A stretch of 64,000 nucleotides of DNA from Aphanomyces cochlioides (lineage: Eukaryota > Oomycota > Saprolegniomycetes > Saprolegniales > Verrucalvaceae): assembly GCA_019828595.1 (NCBI GenBank), contig JAHQRK010000003.1:2294001-2358000 (forward strand), written 5' to 3'. The notes under the pieces were generated by a model that did not search any database, was not told the origin of the DNA, and saw nothing but the letters and a program-made list of their open reading frames with translations. Positions 45,538 to 56,400 of the stretch are shown one piece after another. The number at the start of each line of letters is the position of its first letter. Position 1 is the stretch's first letter. The translations under genes were made by a program, and so were the position numbers.

Positions 45538-45682
45538 GTGAGCTGACGGCTCACCACTTCATCTCCTGTTCAATGACCACTTTGCCATATTCTGTTTTCC
45601 AAGTTCTATTTATCCAGTACGAGGCAAATTAGTAAGTCATTAGGGCCTTTGCTCAAAAATAAGGTTAATACAACTCATTTAA
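45538..45682 (+). promoter_or_regulatory. 3'UTR of E3
   Basis: 145 bp to CATTTAA. Contains the stop-proximal stem-loop in a shortened form (GGTGAGCC/GGCTCACC-like pairing variant), GTACGAGGCAAATT at 45617-45630 and the terminal hairpin. TTTATCCAG replaces TTTATACAG of other copies, a marker shared with E5. Confidence 0.75.
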
Positions 45683-45780
45683 CCATATTCTGTTTTCCAA
45701 GTTCTATTTATACAGTACGAGGCAAATTAGTAAGTCATTAGGGCCTTTGCTCAAAAATAAGGTTAATACAACTCATTTAA
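45683..45780 (+). mobile_element. 3'UTR remainder of the U3 element (with right TSD of E3)
   Basis: 45683-45700 is the right TSD of E3. The rest completes the interrupted U3 3'UTR to its CATTTAA end at 45780. The flank that follows, CCTTAGAG, is the ORF1-ORF2 spacer and ORF1 stop of a minus-strand copy, so the U3 element inserted there. Confidence 0.93.
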
Positions 45781-45782
45781 CC

Positions 45783-46188
45783 TTAGAGTTGATCGTCCTC
45801 CAAATCGAGGGGATCAATTTCGTCGGCGTTCATGGAGTGGTGAGCTTTGCTGCAGAGCTCGTCGATGTGGTAATTGTTGGTGATGCTTTTGAGCATCGAG
45901 ATGGCCGACAAGACGGGAGCCGGCAAAGTGAACTTCTCGAGATTGTCGCTGAAGTTTTCGATCAAAGCAAACAGCGACCAGTCCGTCAAGCAGTTGGTGT
46001 CAGGCAATCTTGTTGCTTCTTGGTTCAATAGAACAGTCAGTGCCTCCGAGTTTGTGTAGAGGTCTGGGGCCCGATTTGAGAGGAATAAGTCAATCGTAGC
46101 AAGTGCAAAGAGGATGCGCTTGATCTCTGGTATGTCCGTGGTCAATTCTTCCAAGATTTCTGACGGGTGAATCTTGTATTGAGCCATG
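45783..46188 (-). pseudogene. ORF1 C-terminal fragment between two tail-to-tail elements
   Basis: The last 135 codons of a minus-strand ORF1 (from MAQYKIHPSEIL to DLEDDQL, stop at 45783-45785). On its left a plus element ends (45780) and on its right a minus element ends (46190). It is the only trace of the host copy into which both inserted. The rest of that ORF1 should lie beyond E4, outside the window to the right, if E4 is a simple insertion. Confidence 0.92.
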
Positions 46189-46335
46189 ATTAAATGAGTT
46201 GTATTAACCTTATTTTTGAGCAAAGGCCCTAATGACTTACTAATTTGCCTCGTACTGTATAAATAGAACTTGGAAAACAGAATATGGCAAAGTGGTCATT
46301 GAACAGGAGACGAAGTGGTGAGCCGTCATGCTCAC

Positions 46336-49149
46336 TCATGAAACGACGCTGTTAGGAATGATGTGTTGACGTAACCAGGGATCCGAAGATAGATGCTTGA
46401 GCACATTGAATACCTTGGTGTATCCCTTCTTGAGAGGGAGATCAACCAGGAGCTGTTGTAGATGTAGCTTGATGAAAGAGGCAGCATGAATGGCAACTTC
46501 CATCGGACTCTTCGCTGTGAGGTCGGGTCGAAAGGTGCGATCGGCACGTTGGAGCCATATTTGATAATACACGCAGGCTCGGACAATCGGCCAGATCTTC
46601 AGATAGCCACGGATGTAGTATCCATCGGACGGCTTGGGCGTCTCGTAGAACATTTCCAGACAAGTCGACGGAAAGGAACACTCGAGCAGTCGCTGGATCG
46701 CCTTGAAGAAATACCAAACAGATTGACCATATCCACAAGAGAACAGGAAATGCTCGTACGTCTCATTGACACGACAGAAGACACACGTCGGCTTGGGGTC
46801 TTGGTACTGAAACAGATATTGCATGGCGTTGGCGCGGAGAAGGGTCTTGAAAATGAACTCTCCATATCGAGGGAGAATGTGGTCGGGTTGGAGGAAGGCG
46901 GCAAGTTGGGTAAGGCGCTTGGGGTCTTCATAAAAGTTGGATGGCAGGTTGAGATGCTTGGTAGGAAGAATGGACGAGCTGACAGCTGGAGAAGCTCTGA
47001 TCTTAGCCGATTTCGAAGTCGCAAACGCCAACAAGATCGGACTCGAGTCAGGGTGAATCATCCAGTGCCATTCCATCCATTCAGAGCTTGGCGTCGGCAA
47101 GTGGAACACGGGAGCATCCTCTTCAGAAACAATCTCAAACAATCGTGATAACTTGGTCACCAAGATTGAGATCCATTGTTTCGTTGGAGGGACAAAATTG
47201 GCTTGGCGGCAGGCACGGTTGATTTTGTCGAACAAGATCGAAGCTGGCCAAACTCGCTGACACGGAGTCAACAAATGCGACAACTTCGTGATGTGAAGCG
47301 ACGCCAATACATTGGCTTGGTCTTGCGTCGATGTAGAGCACTGATCGTATAGGTCTTCGAGTCCAGGCAGATACGAGTTGTGCCAAAGGGGAACATCCAA
47401 AGATGAGATGTGATTTGGACAGCCGTACGGAGTCCAGCGGGATTCAAACCAGCTACTCAATAAGGCTTTCCACATTGGAGTGATATTGGGATTCTTGTAC
47501 AGTTGTCTGATGAATGCAGAAGTACCATTCGCCAAGAGGAGATCTCGGGGGGAACCCCATGGATGAAAAGCCTTCTCGAGGAGAGTATAGCCCGGCGTAA
47601 TCCAGGCGGACATGGCAGACTTGCGGGGTGGGGTGGTGATGGCTTGAATGCATCTGATCATGACAGAGCGGTTGTGTTGTTGCCATAAAGCAAGTGCATG
47701 GTGCAGGCCTAAGCCACCGGACTTCTTCGGCATGAATAGGATCTCCTTTTTGATCAAACGGAGGCCATGGACAGAGGAGGATGGGTTGATTTCTTCACCA
47801 TGCATAAATTGAAGCATGGCCTTGTCGATCTTTTTCGCCAGGTCTTTGTCGGCAGGGACAAAAGCCAGTTGGTACCATAACACAGGCAGACATATGCTGT
47901 GCAGGATAGTGACTTTTCCGGCCATGGTTCGAGCCTTGTAGAGCCACAAAGACAAGCGAGCCACAAACTTCTCAAACACGTAATTGAAACGTGCCAATGG
48001 AGAAAGATTGGGCGCAACCAAGATACCAAGAGCCTTCACGGGACTGTCGGAAGTAACTTGTAGTGAGGCAAGGTTCCCATTCAACTGGCTGTAGGTCAGA
48101 ATTTGGGTCTTGTCTACGTTGAGTCGGAAACCAGACTTGTCGCAAAAGGTTTGAACCAATGCAAGCTGCCGGTGGAGGCACGTCTCATTTGCAGCATAGA
48201 GTTGCGAGTCGTCGGCAAAGTAACTCCCAGTGTGGTAGCGATCCCCACACTTGATGCCATAGTTGGAGTGTTGCCGTAGGAGTTGGCACATCGGTTCCAA
48301 AGCGATCACAAACAGAAGTGGCGACAGTGGATCACCTTGCAACACACCGCGTGAGATGTGAACTGGCTTGGACAAGAAGCCGTTCACCAAGATGCGAGAC
48401 TTGCGGCCCGAGTACAGTACGCGAACCATGTCAACAAAGGTTTCGGGAAAGCCATAGTGACGGAGGACGCGGAGCAAGTACGCGTGGTCCACGCGATCAA
48501 AAGCTTTCTCAAAGTCAAGCAGTGCCACCATCGAGGACGGACTGTGTAGTTTGATGTGGTGCAGCATGTCATCCAGTCGTGCAATATTGGTTTGGATATT
48601 GCTTCGACGGATAAAGCCTTGCTGGTCCGGGTGGATGATGTGTCGAATGTGGCGCTGGAGTCGATAAGCCAGAATACTCGTCAGGATTTTCACATCCGTG
48701 TTGAGTAGGCTAATGGGCCGATAGTTCTTGGCCTGTGACTTGGGGCCTTTCTTGTGCAGCAACACCAGCGTACTGACAAGTTGCATGGGAGTCAAGCGAG
48801 GGTGAGAATGGAGCTGGTGTGTGAATAGCAGCTCCAATACCAACGACCACTTGTGAGGTGCAAGTTTGAGGACTTCGAATGGCAGAGCGTTGGGACCTGG
48901 CGCTGAGTTCGAACTGCTGTGTCGAATAGCATGATAGAACTCGTTGGCGCGCAAGGGAGCCGACAGCTCTTTCTGGGCTTGCTCTGGCAGTTGCTTGTGT
49001 CGAGTCAATGGGGTCAGAAATGACGACACTTCGTCTCCAGATCGCTGCACCTCGGGAGCTGCAAACAAGTCCTTGTAGTAGTCGACCAGGACGTCAGACA
49101 TGCCTTGTTGATTGGAGACAACATTTCCATTGACATCCACCAACTCTTT
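46336..49149 (-). pseudogene. ORF2 of E4, RT-zinc finger part, split by E5
   Basis: 937 codons open from FKELVDV to the TGA at 46336-46338. All RT motifs and the zinc finger are present. The upstream part (EN and linker) is at 62877-64000 on the same strand. I see no frameshift in either visible part, so the E5 insertion is the only lesion seen, though the first ~50 codons are outside the window. Phe replaces Leu in the HAASFIKLH stretch near the C-terminus. Confidence 0.93.
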
Positions 49150-49151
49150 GA
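49137..49151. repeat. Target-site duplication, left copy, element E5
   Basis: CCACCAACTCTTTGA, repeated at 62877-62891 beyond the E5 3' end. The last two bases (GA) also match the E5 ORF1 sequence, so the 5' junction has 2-nt microhomology. Confidence 0.95.
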
Positions 49152-49169
49152 TCCCCCTAACAACAATGG
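49152..49169 (+). mobile_element. 5' tip of truncated element E5
   Basis: 18 bp of ORF1 (TCCCCCTAACAACAATGG), which is all of E5 left of the E6 insertion. Its last 15 bp (49155-49169) are the left TSD of E6. The rest of E5 is at 57615-62876. E5 is thus a 5'-truncated copy starting near ORF1 codon 730. Confidence 0.93.
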
Positions 49170-49231
49170 GACTTCCGAATTTGCCTCGTACCCCTCAAGT
49201 CAAGAAGTTATCAAGTGCCGCCGCGCTCAAA

Positions 49232-50061
49232 ATGTCCAACGCCAACAGCTGTTCCGAGCTCCGTGAGACCAACACTCACGGAGTCACCATCATTCCAGGT
49301 ATTGTATCACCTCACCCACTTTCGTCGTCCAATCAGGATGGCGGAAGTGGTGTGAGTAATGTCTCTACACCTAACCCTAGGGCCGAAGTGGAGGTCGAGT
49401 TCGACCCCAATGGCGTCTCTGGAGACCAATCTGCGTCTCGCTCCACCAGCGCTTCACCTGGTGCTCCACTCGCCGGAGTTCCAGGGGGGGTCAACCTCAG
49501 TGGGTCAGTGGTTGACCCCCAGACCACTGTCGTTAACTTGTCTAGCGAAGCCCTCACTCAGGAGGGCGAACCACTGGGGCCTTGTGCCTGTGGTGGCTGC
49601 TTCCCTGGACTCCAATTGGAGTCGATCCCCAGTGAAGGCGGCGAGAAAACGGGGTCCATGCCAGCCCTAGAGGCTACGAGGGCCCCCCCTATGGGCACAC
49701 CCTGCGGTTCTGTCTACTTCCCCCCAGGGGCCTCTTCGGAGGGGCGGGGGCGGTATCCCGATTTGGGTTCTCGCCGGAGCAATGGTGTACCCCAGTCACC
49801 GTGCTGCGGGGATGGCATGGATTCCCCTTCTACCCCTGTCACTGGGGGTCTGGCCCCGGCCTTTCTCGTGACCAATGGGACTGAGCCAGCAGCCACCAAC
49901 CGCGTCGCCCCCTGTGCTGAGCCTCCTAGAACGGGAGAGGAAGAAGAACAATCTCAAGAGGACGTGGATATGGTCTCTGGAGACGCCGAGGGGAAGGATT
50001 CTACTGAAACCGAGGCCTTAACCGACGAGGGAAATACTCAAATTCACTCGGAGGTTGATGG
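49232..50061 (+). pseudogene. ORF1 of E6, 5' part, split by E7
   Basis: ATG at 49232; 277 codons open up to HSEVDG, where E7 is inserted. The rc of the E7 3' end supplies an in-frame TAA immediately (GGT TAA), giving a clean 277-aa truncated product. Marker residues: Ser-Thr-Ser near residue 70 (shared with U1-U3) and Gln in place of Lys in the GEEEEQSQ stretch. Confidence 0.93.
50046..50061. repeat. Target-site duplication, left copy, element E7
   Basis: ACTCGGAGGTTGATGG (16 bp), repeated at 51105-51120. The first A is shared with the E7 truncation point, so 15-16 bp. Confidence 0.94.
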
Positions 50062-51104
50062 TTAAATGAGTTGTATTAACCTTATTTTTGAGCAAAGGCC
50101 CTAATGACTTACTAATTTGCCTCGTACTGTATAAATAGAACTTGGAAAACAGAATATGGCAAAGTGGTCATTGAACAGGAGATGAAGTGAGTGAGCCGTT
50201 AGCTCACTCATGAAACGACGCTGTCAGGAATGATGTGTTGACGTAACCAGGGGTCCGAAGATGCTTGAGCACATTGAATACCTTGGTGTATCCCTTCTTG
50301 AGAGGGAGATCAACCAGGAGCTGTTGTAGATGTAGCTTGATCAAAGAGGCAGCATGAATGGCAACTTCCATCGGACTCTTCGCTGTGAGGTCGGGTCGAA
50401 AGGTGCGATCGGCACGTTGGAGCCATATTTGATAATACACGCAGGCTCGGACAATCGGCCAGATCTTCAGATAGCCACGGATGTAGTATCCATCGGACGG
50501 CTTGGGCGTCTCGTAGAACATTTCCAGACAAGTCGACGGAAAGGAACACTCGAGCAGTCGCTGGATCGCCTTGAAGAAATACCAAACAGATTGACCATAT
50601 CCACAAGAGAACAGGAAATGCTCGTACGTCTCATTGACACGACAGAAGACACACGTCGGCTTGGGGTCTTGGTACTGAAACAGATATTGCATGGCGTTGG
50701 CGCGGAGAAGGGTCTTGAAAATGAACTCTCCATATCGAGGGAGAATGTGGTCGGGTTGGAGGAAGGCGGCAAGTTGGGTAAGGCGCTTGGGGTCTTCGTA
50801 AAAGTTGGATGGCAGGTTGAGATGCTTGGTAGGAAGAATGGACGAGCTGACAGCTGGAGAAGCTCTGATCTTAGCCGATTTCGAAGTCGCAAGCGCCAAC
50901 AAGATCGGACTCGAGTCAGGGTGAATTATCCAGTGCCATTCCATCCATTCAGAGCTTGGCGTCGGCAAGTGGAACACGGGAGCATCCTCTTCAGAAACAA
51001 TCTCAAACAATCGTGATAACTTGGTCACCAAGATTGAGATCCATTGTTTCGTTGGAGGGACAAAATTGGCTTGGCGGCAGGCACGGTTGATTTTGTCGAA
51101 CAAG
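50062..51104 (-). mobile_element. 5'-truncated LINE copy E7 (1043 bp)
   Basis: Minus-strand insertion holding only the 3'UTR and the last ~300 codons of ORF2. 3' end at 50062, truncation at 51104, flanked by a 15-16-bp TSD. Inserted antisense in the E6 ORF1. This is the classic short product of incomplete reverse transcription. It is the innermost and hence youngest insertion of the nest. Confidence 0.96.
50204..51104 (-). pseudogene. ORF2 C-terminal fragment of E7, 4-bp deletion near the stop
   Basis: Starts inside the post-RT region (LFDKINRACRQANF) and includes the zinc finger. Near 50262 the sequence GAAGATGCTT replaces GAAGATAGATGCTT, losing 4 nt. The native C-terminus LSSDPWLRQH becomes RTPGYVNTSF and the stop moves to 50204. 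No start codon of its own. Confidence 0.92.
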
Positions 51105-51120
51105 ACTCGGAGGTTGATGG
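51105..51120. repeat. Target-site duplication, right copy, element E7
   Basis: Matches 50046-50061 exactly; the E6 ORF1 resumes from here with GTCAGGCGAC. Confidence 0.94.
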
Positions 51121-53328
51121 GTCAGGCGACATTAACGGCCAAGCGAAGTCGTGTGATACTCCTGGAGAAGTTATTCAAGAGGAACAATCGACAAACAATG
51201 ACAATGACCAGTCAAATCAAGACATTGTCGACAAATCCGTTGCTCAAGAAATGGCGCTGTTGACCCTCCTTCCACGGCAGACAAAATACAAGGCGATCAA
51301 GAGCAACAAAACGCTGAAAAGGCCAATCCATGGACGCAAAAGACTCCCGGCAAGGATTCAGCTTCGTCCAAGAAAGATTCCAAGCAAGGCAATGCTCCCA
51401 AAGGCGCAAAACACCGCAACACTGGTGCTCATGCTGTTGCCGATGACGATATTGCGCGATGCGAGGCCATGGCGGACGCATTCTACAAAGACTCTGGTGA
51501 CATGGACGCCTTCATTGAAAACATTTTGCTCACCCCCCAGTCCCAAGTGTACGAGCTCACAGTCAAGTTGGGCGAAGGCTACAAGGACTGGTCCGAAAAA
51601 GTCATCTGCGATCAATTTGTCAAGGAAAATCCTGGTTCGTTATGGGGCTCCAAATTTCCGAACATTTTGATCCACAAGAAGAACCCACAGACCATTGTGA
51701 TCTCAAGTTACAACTTGTCTACGTGCGTGGAAATGGGAGGCACAACGTTTCGACTTGGTGGCAAAGACTTCCTGGTTCCCAAATACTCGCGTTATGGCAA
51801 CAACTACTACGTTACGTTCAACAAGGTCAGTCACCCTTCGATGGCCAAGGCAATTGTCAAGAAAATGGCTGCATTGACCAAGTCAGTGATAGCAGCATTC
51901 AACCCTACTGCTGGTCAGAACATCAAGTCGCCGCATTTGAGAGTCATTTTCAAGTCGTCTGCGCCTCCTGCAGTGCTGGTGCCAAAATCCGGCGACGCAC
52001 TACGCGAAATCACCATTACGGATCCGTCGGGTCAGCCTTTTGTCGTCGTGTTTCAGCACAAGATCGCTGCTCTGAACAAGACATTGCCTCCGTCGATTGT
52101 TTCACGACGTGCAGAGGCCAAGGCTGAAAAAGCGAAGGCAAAAGCGGCCAAGGCAGCGGCAAAATCTCCTCCGTCAGGAGAAAAAGAACCTGAACATGAT
52201 GGAGACGATCATGACCAAGACCCTGGAACAAATGCGGAAGGCGAGGCCGACTCAACTGAGGCATCTGGAGATCGTCAAGATGAACAACCACAGCCAACAG
52301 CTCCTTCTCATGGCTCTGATGTCGATATGTCTGGTGACAGCGATCCCCCTAACAACAATGGACAAGACAAACAACAAGAAGATGTGGAAATGTCTACCAA
52401 CGAATCGCCCGCTCTTGCTCCACCAAGTGAGCAGCCCAAGAACTCGCTGGACCTTCAATTGGTAACGGGCTACCGGTCTGGACCAGCTCCAAAACGTACT
52501 TTGCCTTCGTCCCCACGTTTGGATCCCCTGCCGACATCCAACCGTTTTCATATCCTCGAAGAAGACGACGTGGAACTCTCGTTTGAAGACTTTGCAGTGC
52601 CTCGAATTGTATTGGAAGATTCAAGTGCGCCACGCCCGAAAAAGACCAAAGGCAAAGCGAAGAAACAACGACTTGACAAGTCTGCTGCAGCCCACCTCGA
52701 ATTGGCGAAGAAGATCATTCGAGACAAGAAAGTCGAAGGCAGTATCACCGAATGTCAACGCATTTTGCGAGATGATCCTCAGCTCGTTGCACATGCTATG
52801 TACGCACAAGATGAAGACCTCAGTTTGTTTCAGTCACTTGTTGCAACCAAGACTATTGAGCGCAAGATGGCTTTGTTAAAAGCTCAAGGCAAGCCTCACA
52901 ACTACAAACATCACGTCAACTTCATGGCTCAATACAAGATTCACCCGTCAGAAATCTTGGAAGAATTGACCACGGACATACCAGAGATCAAGCGCATCCT
53001 CTTTGCACTTGCTACGATTGACTTATTCCTCTCAAATCGGGCCCCAGACCTCTACACAAACTCGGAGGCACTGACTGTTCTATTGAACCAAGAAGCAACA
53101 AGATTGCCTGACACCAACTGCTTGACGGACTGGTCGCTGTTTGCTTTGATCGAAAACTTCAGCGACAATCTCGAGAAGTTCACTTTGCCGGCTCCCGTCT
53201 TGTCGGCCATCTCGATGCTCAAAAGCATCACCAACAATTACCACATCGACGAGCTCTGCAGCAAAGCTCACCACTCCATGAACGCCGACGAAATTGATCC
53301 CCTCGATTTGGAGGACGATCAACTCTAA
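51121..53328 (+). pseudogene. ORF1 of E6, 3' part, with an additional 1-bp deletion
   Basis: Continuation of the E6 ORF1 after E7. One G is missing near 51248 (CTCAAGAAATGG for CTCAAGGAAATGG), so the frame was broken even apart from E7. A cluster of substitutions follows within 40 bp (GACCCTCCTTCCACGG for GATCCTCCTACCGCGG). From 51469 the frame is open to TAA at 53326-53328 and contains the central and C-terminal domains, with Gly in KLGEGYKDW as in the E1 copy. It is followed by the usual 78-nt spacer. Confidence 0.92.
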
Positions 53329-53406
53329 GGCTTCTATCCCCTGCTTCAATCCATTTCAACCTCCCCTCTGACCCCTCCATTCTACTCATTTTCATCTGTA
53401 CTCGTG

Positions 53407-56400
53407 ATGAGTGACAACAACTTCTCCGATGTCCCAACTGAACTCGTGGACTGGGACCCACAAATCATCTCCCTCAACACCAATGGCTTCTCCAACAGTC
53501 ATCGGTACATCCTCGACAAACTATCAAGTGTTCACGACGTTTCCTTTATCCAAGAAACCCGTTTCCGCACGCCAAGTCTCCACGACCGTGTTGCGTTCCA
53601 TTGGCAACGCATCACAAACCACGAAGGCTCTTTGTTCTTTGAAGAGCCTATTTACCCTGAAGTATCCACGTCGCCAGCCACTGGAGGTCTGGCTACGTTG
53701 ATACATCCTCACTCTCCTTTGAAGAACGCCACTCAAGTCCCTCATGACAACCCAGTGCTTCGTGGTCGTTATCTACAAGTGCGATGTACTCTGGGTCCAC
53801 TGACAGTCGTTCTCCACAATATCTATGCGCCGGCAGCCTTCCAAGAACGAGCAAGTTACTTCGAAGAATTGCCACGCGACTTTCCTCCACATGCGCTCCA
53901 CATTGTTGGAGGAGATTTCAACTGCACTCTCAACAAAGATTTGGATTCGTTGAGACCCAGTACCTCCACCATGGCCGGCACCCTTCAACTGGAACAATGG
54001 ATGCACAGTTTGTCTCTGGTGGATCTGTTTCGCCGTCAAAACCCCGTGGCAAGAACCTTCACAAGTCCCACACTCACCAACCGACTCGACTACATCTTTT
54101 GTTCGTCCACCTTGGCGGGTCTTTGTCATTGGAAGGCGACGCACATGCCGCACGTTCCACAGGCTGACCACGTGGCTTGTCGTATCATCACAAAGCGTCA
54201 AACATTGCGCCATGGCTCTGGATCATGGAAAGCTCCAACTTGGCTACTTCGTCTACCACGAGCGGCCGAGATTGTTCATGGATGTCTGGATCGATTTTTG
54301 GACAAGTCTCCAACATTCCACAATATCTCCAAGGCCTACGACATACTGGTCAATGATATCCGCTCCCAACTCAAAGAATACCATTCTCAACGATTGGAGA
54401 AACAACGTCTGCCGTTGAAGAAGTTAGCTGTCGAGATCGCTTCGCTTTTGCAAGTCCCCAACATGCGTCAAGATGCAGTGCTGGTGGATCGAGTGCGAGA
54501 CCTTCAAAAGCAAATTCACGAGCTGCAAGATCGAGACAAGCAGTTTCGTCAAGACCAGGCGTTCCAACTTCACTTGTACAAAGCAGAGCGCTCGTCCAAG
54601 TTCCACTTCATGTCCCCTGTCCCTACCCCCTTGAAGAAGACAGTCTTCAAAGAGTTGGTGGATGTTTGGTGGATGTCAATGGAAATGTTGTCTCCAATCA
54701 ACAAGGCATGTCTGACGTCCTGGTCGACTACTACAAGGACTTGTTTGCAGCTCCCGAGGTGCAGCGATCTGGAGACGAAGTGTCGTCATTTCTGACCCCA
54801 TTGACTCGACACAAGCAACTGCCAGAGCAAGCCCAGAAAGAGCTGTCGGCTCCCTTGCGCGCCAACGAGTTCTATCATGCTATTCGACACAGCAGTTCGA
54901 ACTCAGCGCCAGGTCCCAACGCTCTGCCATTCGAAGTCCTCAAACTTGCACCTCACAAGTGGTCGTTGGTATTGGAGCTGCTATTCACACACCAGCTCCA
55001 TTCTCACCCTCGCTTGACTCCCATGCAACTTGTCAGTACGCTGGTGTTGCTGCACAAGAAAGGCCCCAAGTCACAGGCCAAGAACTATCGGCCCATTAGC
55101 CTACTCAACACGGATGTGAAAATCCTGACGAGTATTCTGGCTTATCGACTCCAGCGCCACATTCGACACATCATCCACCCGGACCAGCAAGGCTTTATCC
55201 GTCGAAGCAATATCCAAACCAATATTGCACGACTGGATGACATGCTGCACCACATCAAACTACACAGTCCGTCCTCGATGGTGGCACTGCTTGACTTTGA
55301 GAAAGCTTTTGATCGCGTGGACCACGCGTACTTGCTCCGCGTCCTCCGTCACTATGGCTTTCCCGAAACCTTTGTTGACATGGTTCGCGTACTGTACTCG
55401 GGCCGCAAGTCTCGCATCTTGGTGAACGGCTTCTTGTCCAAGCCAGTTCACATCTCACGCGGTGTGTTGCAAGGTGATCCACTGTCGCCACTTCTGTTTG
55501 TGATCGCTTTGGAACCGATGTGCCAACTCCTACGGCAACACTCCAACTATGGCATCAAGTGTGGGGATCGCTACCACACTGGGAGTTACTTTGCCGACGA
55601 CTCGCAACTCTATGCGGCAAATGAGACGTGCCTCCACCGGCAGCTTGCATTGGTTCAAACCTTTTGCGACAAGTCTGGTTTCCGACTCAACGTAGACAAG
55701 ACCCAAATTCTGACCTACAGCCAGTTGAATGGGAACCTTGCCTCACTACAAGTTACTTCCGACAGTCCCGTGAAGGCTCTTGGTATCTTGGTTGCGCCGA
55801 ATCTTTCTCCATTGGCACGTTTCAATTACGTGTTTGAGAAGTTTGTGGCTCGCTTGTCTTTGTGGCTCTACAAGGCTCGAACCATGGCCGGAAAAGTCAC
55901 TATCCTGCACAGCATATGTCTGCCTGTGTTATGGTACCAACTGGCTTTTGTCCCTGCCGACAAAGACCTGGCCAAAAAGATCGACAAGGCCATGCTTCAA
56001 TTTATGCATGGTGAAGAAATCAACCCATCCTCCTCTGTCCATGGCCTCCGTTTGATCAAAAAGGAGATCCTATTCATGCCGAAGAAGTCCGGTGGCTTAG
56101 GCCTGCACCATGCACTTGCTTTATGGCAACAACACAACCGCTCTGTCATGATCAGATGCATTCAAGCCATCACCACCCCACCCCGCAAGTCTGCCATGTC
56201 CGCCTGGATTACGCCGGGCTATACTCTCCTCGAGAAGGCTTTTCATCCATGGGGTTCCCCCCGAGATCTCCTCTTGGCAAATGGCTCTTCTGCATTCATC
56301 AGACGACTGTACAAGAATCCCAATATCACTCCAATGTGGAAAGCCTTATTGAGTAGCTGGTTTGAATCCCGCTGGACTCCGTACGGCTGTCCAAATCACA

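Larger units (their letters stand above)
38297..45682 (+). mobile_element. Full-length LINE copy E3 (7386 bp)
   Basis: The clearest definition of the element: 5' end ACTTCCG at 38297 and 3' end CATTTAA at 45682, with a perfect 18-bp TSD outside both. Order: 61-nt leader, ORF1, 78-nt spacer, ORF2, 145-bp 3'UTR. The length equals the reference ~7379 bp plus an 11-bp duplication and minus four single-base losses. Inserted head-to-tail in the 3'UTR of another copy. Both ORFs carry frameshifts, so E3 is non-autonomous now, and the insertion must post-date formation of U3. Confidence 0.97.
46190..49151 (-). mobile_element. LINE copy E4, 3' half (outermost element of the right-hand nest)
   Basis: The 3' end lies at 46190 and ORF2 runs to 49151, where E5 is inserted. 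The other half resumes at 62877 and continues past the window end. The 15-bp TSD CCACCAACTCTTTGA (49137-49151 and 62877-62891) proves that the two parts were one element. The 3' junction is followed by TCATGG (element sense), the only 3' junction in the window lacking CC. Its terminal part matches U3 in inverted orientation, including IIPNSVVS and the CTTCGTCTCC 3'UTR variant. Confidence 0.93.

Noticed and set aside
45683..45780. Short LTR-like or SINE repeat of about 98 bp
   Set aside because: It is the rest of the U3 3'UTR separated by E3; the 18-bp TSD accounts for the repeated segment.
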